From Candidatus Omnitrophota bacterium (lineage in GTDB: Bacteria > Omnitrophota > Gorgyraeia > B26-G9): 8,387 nucleotides of DNA. The stretch spans positions 1-8,387 of the forward strand of contig DAOVNL010000025.1 of assembly GCA_030630245.1 (NCBI GenBank). Direction: 5' to 3'. Position 1 is the stretch's first letter. Every line of letters starts with the position of its first letter. The notes beneath the pieces are model-generated. The model ran no database searches, was not told the DNA's origin, and saw only the letters and a program-made list of their open reading frames with translations. The position numbers and the translations under genes are program-made. Positions 6,115 through 8,387 of the stretch are shown one piece after another.

Positions 6115-8387
6115 ATGGCGAGAAATAAAATTGCAATGGATGGAAATACCGCGGCGGCTTATGTCGGGCATGCAATGAATGAGGTATGCGCGATTTATCC
6201 GATTACTCCCTCCTCCGGCATCGGAGAGATGGCAGATGAAAAGTCGGCAAAGGGCCAAAAGAATATATGGGGACAGATTCCGCTTGTTTCTGAATTACAG
6301 TCTGAAGGAGGCGCATCAGGTGCTGTGCATGGTGCTCTTTCAACTGGAGCTCTTACAACCACATTTACTGCTTCTCAGGGACTGCTGCTTATGCTTCCGA
6401 ACATGTTTAAAATCGCAGGTGAACTTACACCTGCTGTTTTTTATGTTACTGCTCGTACGGTAGCCTCTCATGCCCTATCTATTTTCTGCGACCATTCGGA
6501 TATTATGATAGCACGTTCGACAGGGTTTGGCATAATCTTCGCGTCAAGCGTACAGGAAGTCATGGATATTGGTGTTATCGCGCAGGCGGCTACTTTAGAA
6601 TCCAGAATTCCTTTTATAGTTTCTTTGGACGGATTCAGAACTTCGCATGAAATTCAAAAGATAGAAGAGGTAAGTTTTGATGATAGGCGCGCGATGGTTA
6701 AAGATGAGGTTATTACAGCACACAGAACTCGTGCTCTTAATCCTGATAAACCGACGCTCAAAGGAACTTCTCAGAACCCGGACGTATTCTTCCAGGAAAG
6801 AGAAACGGTAAATGCTTTTTATCAGAAAACACCGGCTATTGTTCAGGATGCCATGGATAGATTCGCGAAAGTAGTTGGACGTCAATACAAGGCGTTTGAT
6901 TATGTCGGCGCAAAAGATGCTGAGAGGATCATTCTTATTATGGGTTCCGGGGCCGGGGCAGCTCGGGAGGCTGTAAATAAAATGAACGCGAACGGCGAAA
7001 AAGTCGGGATGATTATTGTAAGACTTTACCGTCCTTTTGATGTGGACGCGTTTATCAAAGCAATCCCTGCTGCAACAAAATCTATTGCTGTTTTAGACAG
7101 AACCAAAGAACCGGGAGCGATCGGCGAGCCGCTGTATTTAGATGTGCGTTCCGCGATCGGCGAGGCAATGGAAAAAGGCATAGCTCCTTTTAAAACATGG
7201 CCAATAATCGTTGGCGGACGTTTTGGTTTAGGTTCTAAAGAATTTAACCCCGGTATGGTTAAAGCGGTATTTGACAATTTATCAGCGCTTAAGCCGAAGA
7301 ATGGTTTTACGGTGGGTATAGTTGATGATGTTACTAATACAAGTATTGAAGTTGATGCTGATTTTGAAGCTGAAAATCCGGAAAACTTCCGCTGTATGTT
7401 CTGGGGGCTGGGCTCTGACGGTACGGTCGGCGCCAATAAAAACTCGATCAAGATAATCGGCGAGTTAACAGATTATAATGTGCAGGGGTTCTTTGTTTAT
7501 GATTCTAAAAAAGCAGGATCCCGTACAATATCGCATTTGCGTTTTGGTAAAGGAGAAATTACAAGTACATATCTTATTCAAAAAGCGAATTTTGTTGCCT
7601 GCCATAATTTCAGCTTCCTTGAAAAATACGATATGCTCTCCGCTGCTGAAGTTGGCGCGACTTTTCTTTTGGCAAATCCGTTTGGCAACGATGAAGTATG
7701 GGATAAGATGCCGCGCGAGGTGCAGCAGCAGATCATTGATAAAAAGCTTAAGTTTTATGTGATCAAGGCATTTGATCTGGCTGATGAGATTGGCCTGGGC
7801 GCGAGAATTAACGTGATAATGCAGACTGCTTTCTTTAAGATCAGCAAGATTCTCCCTGTTGAAAAAGCGGTAGCAGCTATTAAAACGGCGATTAAAAAGA
7901 CATACGGTAAAAAAGGCGACAAAGTAGTTGATATGAACAATAAGGCTGTAGATGCGGCATTAAAGTCTATTGAGGAAGTAAAAGTTCCAACCACGGCAAC
8001 AAGTACAATATCTATGCCTGATGTTGTACCGGCTGATGCTCCTGAGTTTGTAAAAAATGTTACAGCTTCGATCATTGCCGGCCGCGGAGATGATCTTCCT
8101 GTATCTGCTTTTCCGGTTGATGGTACCTGGCCGACAGCAACGTGTCAGTATGAAAAACGCAACATAGCTTTACGTATCCCTGAGTGGAACCCGGATCTTT
8201 GTATCCAATGCGGCCAGTGCAGTTTCGTTTGTCCTCATGGTGTAATAAGAATGAAAATATATGATGAGGACCTTCTTAAGAATGCGCCAAAGGATTTTAA
8301 ATCAACCGCGGCTAAAGGCAAAGGCGTTGAACGCAAAGCATTCAGCCTGCAGATCGCGCCTGAGGATTGTACCGGCTGCGGCGCGTG
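6115..8387 (+). CDS. nifJ: Pyruvate:ferredoxin (flavodoxin) oxidoreductase, 5' part
   Basis: An open frame runs without a stop from ATG 6115 to the window edge (757 codons; the family is about 1170-1230). It oxidises pyruvate with CoA to acetyl-CoA and CO2, passing electrons to ferredoxin, or runs in reverse for CO2 fixation. Visible are the pyrimidine-binding domain I with YPITPSS (Thr31), QSEGGASGAVHGAL (Glu64, thiamine-diphosphate activation) and VTARTVASHALSIF (Arg114); these numbers equal those I recall for the Desulfovibrio africanus enzyme. Next come the domain II/III blocks VRLYRPF-like (7018-7038) and LDRTKEPGA, FWGLGSDGTVGANK and the SHLRFG region, then the ferredoxin domain: C696-x2-C699-x2-C702-x3-C706-P, and the start of a second cluster, C752-x2-C755. 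The thiamine-diphosphate-binding C-terminus lies outside. The start has a weak GGGGG site; an in-frame ATG at 6103 is an alternative. Confidence 0.97.
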   Translation, partial: MARNKIAMDGNTAAAYVGHAMNEVCAIYPITPSSGIGEMADEKSAKGQKNIWGQIPLVSELQSEGGASGAVHGALSTGALTTTFTASQGLLLMLPNMFKIAGELTPAVFYVTARTVASHALSIFCDHSDIMIARSTGFGIIFASSVQEVMDIGVIAQAATLESRIPFIVSLDGFRTSHEIQKIEEVSFDDRRAMVKDEVITAHRTRALNPDKPTLKGTSQNPDVFFQERETVNAFYQKTPAIVQDAMDRFAKVVGRQYKAFDYVGAKDAERIILIMGSGAGAAREAVNKMNANGEKVGMIIVRLYRPFDVDAFIKAIPAATKSIAVLDRTKEPGAIGEPLYLDVRSAIGEAMEKGIAPFKTWPIIVGGRFGLGSKEFNPGMVKAVFDNLSALKPKNGFTVGIVDDVTNTSIEVDADFEAENPENFRCMFWGLGSDGTVGANKNSIKIIGELTDYNVQGFFVYDSKKAGSRTISHLRFGKGEITSTYLIQKANFVACHNFSFLEKYDMLSAAEVGATFLLANPFGNDEVWDKMPREVQQQIIDKKLKFYVIKAFDLADEIGLGARINVIMQTAFFKISKILPVEKAVAAIKTAIKKTYGKKGDKVVDMNNKAVDAALKSIEEVKVPTTATSTISMPDVVPADAPEFVKNVTASIIAGRGDDLPVSAFPVDGTWPTATCQYEKRNIALRIPEWNPDLCIQCGQCSFVCPHGVIRMKIYDEDLLKNAPKDFKSTAAKGKGVERKAFSLQIAPEDCTGCGA

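Noticed and set aside
7026..7451. 141-codon minus-strand frame inside nifJ, and other overlapping frames at 7478-7762 and 7755-8075.
   Set aside because: The plus-strand nifJ frame is continuous and strongly conserved through this stretch; these are antisense or out-of-frame shadows.

Overview
The window reads as chromosome of a moderately AT-rich, strictly or facultatively anaerobic bacterium. It carries an oxygen-sensitive type of pyruvate:ferredoxin oxidoreductase, a B12-binding-type radical SAM enzyme and type IV pilus motor ATPases. Strong AGGAGG ribosome sites and sigma70-like promoters (TATAAT boxes) fit a bacterium. Nothing fixes the phylum; an uncultured lineage such as Omnitrophota is my guess from overall gene style, at low confidence.

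Layout. 31-135 (minus): a 34-residue secreted-peptide-like ORF with a strong ribosome site, divergent from the rest. 272-752: promoter plus a two-ACT-domain protein. 775-1004: a long imperfect palindrome (element A). 1064-3286: a 740-residue protein joining a radical SAM/B12-type enzyme to a polyprenol-phosphate-mannose-synthase-like glycosyltransferase. 3313-5686: promoter plus two tandem PilT-family ATPases 24 bases apart, the first with altered catalytic motifs, the second nearly canonical. 5733-5873: a second long imperfect palindrome (element B) whose arms match those of element A. 5905-6114: promoter and a leader with mutually exclusive hairpins. 6115-8387: the first 757 residues of nifJ (PFOR), cut by the window edge.

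The genes do not form one pathway: they look like separate transcription units for amino-acid sensing, lipid or glycan modification, pilus retraction and central metabolism. The most unexpected signal is the repeat family: four arms (two per element) share a 25-26 base core, and both elements sit exactly between transcription units. Both also hold short open frames on the minus strand. The radical SAM-glycosyltransferase fusion and the degenerate/canonical PilT pair are the other points worth a second look.
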